This document shows, one piece after another, positions 63,770 through 64,000 of a stretch of DNA of 64,000 bases. How positions within the stretch are numbered: the first letter of the stretch is position 1; each line of letters starts with the position of its first letter. The stretch comes from Hydractinia symbiolongicarpus (taxonomy: Eukaryota; Cnidaria; Hydrozoa; Anthoathecata; Hydractiniidae): assembly GCF_029227915.1 (NCBI RefSeq), contig NC_079886.1, positions 4,092,001 to 4,156,000 on the forward strand. Direction: 5' to 3'. The notes under the pieces are model-generated. The model saw nothing but the letters and a program-made list of their open reading frames with translations, was not told where the DNA came from and ran no database searches. A program made the translations under genes and the position numbers.

Positions 63770-64000
63770 CAATCCTAGCTGTTAGCGGGCGCTGAAGAAT
63801 TAGAGACAGTTTCAAAAACTACAATTCATTTCCTTTCTGACGGTGTCAGTCCGTTTGAGTTGCAATGGTTGGTTCACATATTTGTACCAACATGTATTTT
63901 GCGATATTTTTCTGATGCAAATAGGTTGCATCGTTTTTGCCAGTGAAACGATTGACTGTGGGACTTAATTGAACTGATTTTGAACTCTGACCTTATAAAT
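63770..64000 (+). repeat. Monomer of the 40.8-kb subfamily at the window end
   Basis: Shares private variants with about 40780-41010: TTAGCGGGCGCTGAAGAA, ACAATTCATTTCCTTTCTGA, CATCGTTTTTGCCAGTG and TGATTTTGAACT. The monomers just before it are of the TATCGCACGCTGAAG type. Confidence 0.88.

Larger units (their letters stand above)
61003..64000 (+). repeat. Satellite array, right part (continues beyond window)
   Basis: About eight monomers of the same satellite, same orientation, continuing the monomer broken by the transposon: the sequence after the TTAA (CTTTATAAATGCAATAATTG) is what follows GGACTTTAA in intact monomers such as those near 48770 and 53240. Most belong to the CGTTATCGCACGCTGAAG subfamily. 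The ACGGACAG-marked monomer type recurs at 62314 and 63433, three monomers apart. The final monomer changes subfamily near 63770. The array runs off the window end. Confidence 0.97.

Noticed and set aside
1-64000. CRISPR array or other repeat-spacer system
   Set aside because: Repeats are ~373 bp with no unique spacers; all sequence between anchors is also repeated.
1-64000. CENP-B box (core TTCGNNNNANNCGGG)
   Set aside because: Scanning by eye, the nearest candidates (GTTCGCGGGCGG and the CCCGAACTCAGCC segment) do not fit the core on either strand. Not every monomer was checked.
1-64000. tRNA, 5S rRNA or other RNA genes within the monomer
   Set aside because: No recognisable A/B box pair, cloverleaf or 5S internal control region was seen in the consensus monomer.

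Overview
This window is almost entirely one tandem satellite DNA array, interrupted once by a complete-looking piggyBac-family DNA transposon. The satellite occupies 1-58098 and 61003-64000, about 61 kb or roughly 164 monomers. The basic unit is about 373 bp and I see every copy in the same head-to-tail orientation. No host gene, rRNA, tRNA or CRISPR array is visible. An AT-rich satellite of this scale, together with a piggyBac element carrying a short GT-AG intron, points to a eukaryote, most plausibly an invertebrate animal such as an arthropod. The sequence does not let me name a species.

The array is a mosaic of higher-order repeats (HORs) built from several monomer subfamilies. Region 1-24.7 kb holds long super-repeats: a 3.94-kb unit in tandem (437-8308), a >=2.4-kb block repeated 10,112 bp away (1-2433 and 10113-12545), a further copy of part of this unit at 15.25-18.25 kb, and a 7-mer HOR (about 2607 bp) at 20.1-24.7 kb. 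Region 24.7-34.5 kb is a clean 7-mer HOR of 2610-2611 bp with one 6-mer variant (2237 bp), followed by a shuffled region to 38.5 kb. A 744-bp dimer is repeated at 38.58-40.07 kb, with single-monomer amplification at 40.8-41.9 kb. Two nearly identical 1850-bp 5-mers lie at about 42.95-46.65 kb. From 46.65 to 63.77 kb a distinct subfamily (diagnostic 'GCCGTTATCGCACGCTGAAG') carries a 6-mer HOR of about 2239 bp with 3-, 4- and 7-mer variants. The last ~230 bp switch back to a monomer type otherwise seen near 40.8 kb.

The transposon (58099-61002, 2904 bp) sits in one monomer of the last subfamily. It is flanked by a perfect TTAA target duplication and has 16-bp terminal inverted repeats plus subterminal palindromes. 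It encodes one two-exon transposase of an inferred 667 residues on the + strand, with the catalytic Asp residues and the C-terminal Cys-rich domain in place. Removing the element and one TTAA restores an ordinary monomer. The insertion is therefore later than the formation of that monomer, and no second copy appears in the neighbouring HOR units.

The short open frames scattered through the satellite (64-101 codons, both strands) are phase-locked by-products of the repeat and are not called as genes. Distances between repeat copies were read by hand from shared anchor motifs and should be good to a few bases. Divergence statements are by eye, not from an alignment.
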